NCBI RefSeq assembly: GCF_000236785.1
Contig: NZ_AGUF01000042.1
Location: 124,001-188,000 of the forward strand
DNA from: Achromobacter arsenitoxydans SY8
Lineage (GTDB): Bacteria > Pseudomonadota > Gammaproteobacteria > Burkholderiales > Burkholderiaceae_B
DNA: 64,000 nucleotides
Direction of reading: 5' to 3'
Position numbers and translations under genes: made by a program. How positions within the stretch are numbered: position 1 is the first letter of the stretch; each line of letters opens with the position of its first letter. Of this stretch, positions 63,454-64,000 are shown piece after piece. Below the pieces are notes generated by a model, which was not told the DNA's origin, did no database searches, and saw only the letters and a list, made by a program, of their open reading frames with translations.

Positions 63454-64000
<547 letters not shown>

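Overview
The window is a 64 kb piece of a GC-rich betaproteobacterial chromosome. The gene content and order point to the family Alcaligenaceae (Achromobacter/Bordetella). The evidence is the lepA-lepB-rnc-era-recO and rpmF-plsX-fabHDG-acpP-fabF clusters, an rpoE-mucA-mucB-mucD stress locus, orphan Bug-type (tripartite tricarboxylate transporter, TTT) substrate-binding proteins, an intracellular PHB depolymerase, and a PagL lipid A deacylase. The genus is an inference from content, because no rRNA or other marker is present. I found no rRNA, tRNA, CRISPR array, prophage or insertion sequence. Both ends are cut inside genes: mmsA on the left and a livH-type permease on the right.

Layout. 1-2.8 kb: mmsA and a branched-chain amino acid (Liv) type binding protein, divergent from a LysR regulator with a clear dyad between them. 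2.9-9.6 kb: lptF divergent from pepA-holC-hypothetical, then a Bax-inhibitor-like membrane protein with a sigma-E-like promoter, an exported aldo/keto reductase and an MFS carrier. 9.7-13.7 kb: an accessory cassette of Bug binding protein, AstE-like deacylase and threonine-synthase-like PLP enzyme, facing a LysR gene. 13.7-24.3 kb (minus strand): recO, era, rnc, lepB, lepA, Do protease, mucB, mucA, rpoE, a YgfX-like protein and fabF. 24.5-29.8 kb (minus strand): acpP, fabG, fabD, fabH, plsX, rpmF and DUF177, driven by a good sigma-70 promoter.

29.9-35.4 kb: maf, a tetrapyrrole-methylase-family enzyme and a lipoprotein amidase are translationally coupled on the plus strand; msrQ/msrP, a HAD phosphatase and rluC follow on the minus strand. 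35.4-39 kb: a roughly 500-nt structured leader and rne. 39.1-43.8 kb: a probable sugar-acid catabolic cassette (LysR, DapA-like lyase, UxaA-like dehydratase, Bug protein). 44-49.2 kb (minus strand): pagL, accD, trpA, trpB and argE. 49.3-60.2 kb: an MFS transporter, relA, mtfA-flavodoxin, ridA, pncB, fdxA-fpr, phaZ and rnfB-nth. 60.6-64 kb: a Liv ABC transporter operon (livG, livF, binding protein, livH) behind a leader rich in dyads.

Most of the window is conserved housekeeping DNA for fatty acid and phospholipid synthesis, envelope stress, RNA processing and ppGpp signalling. Catabolic cassettes interrupt the usual neighbourhoods of lptF, recO and accD. The least explained elements are the structured leaders upstream of fabF, acpP and rne, the probable LysR operators, and the deacylase/PLP-lyase cassette.
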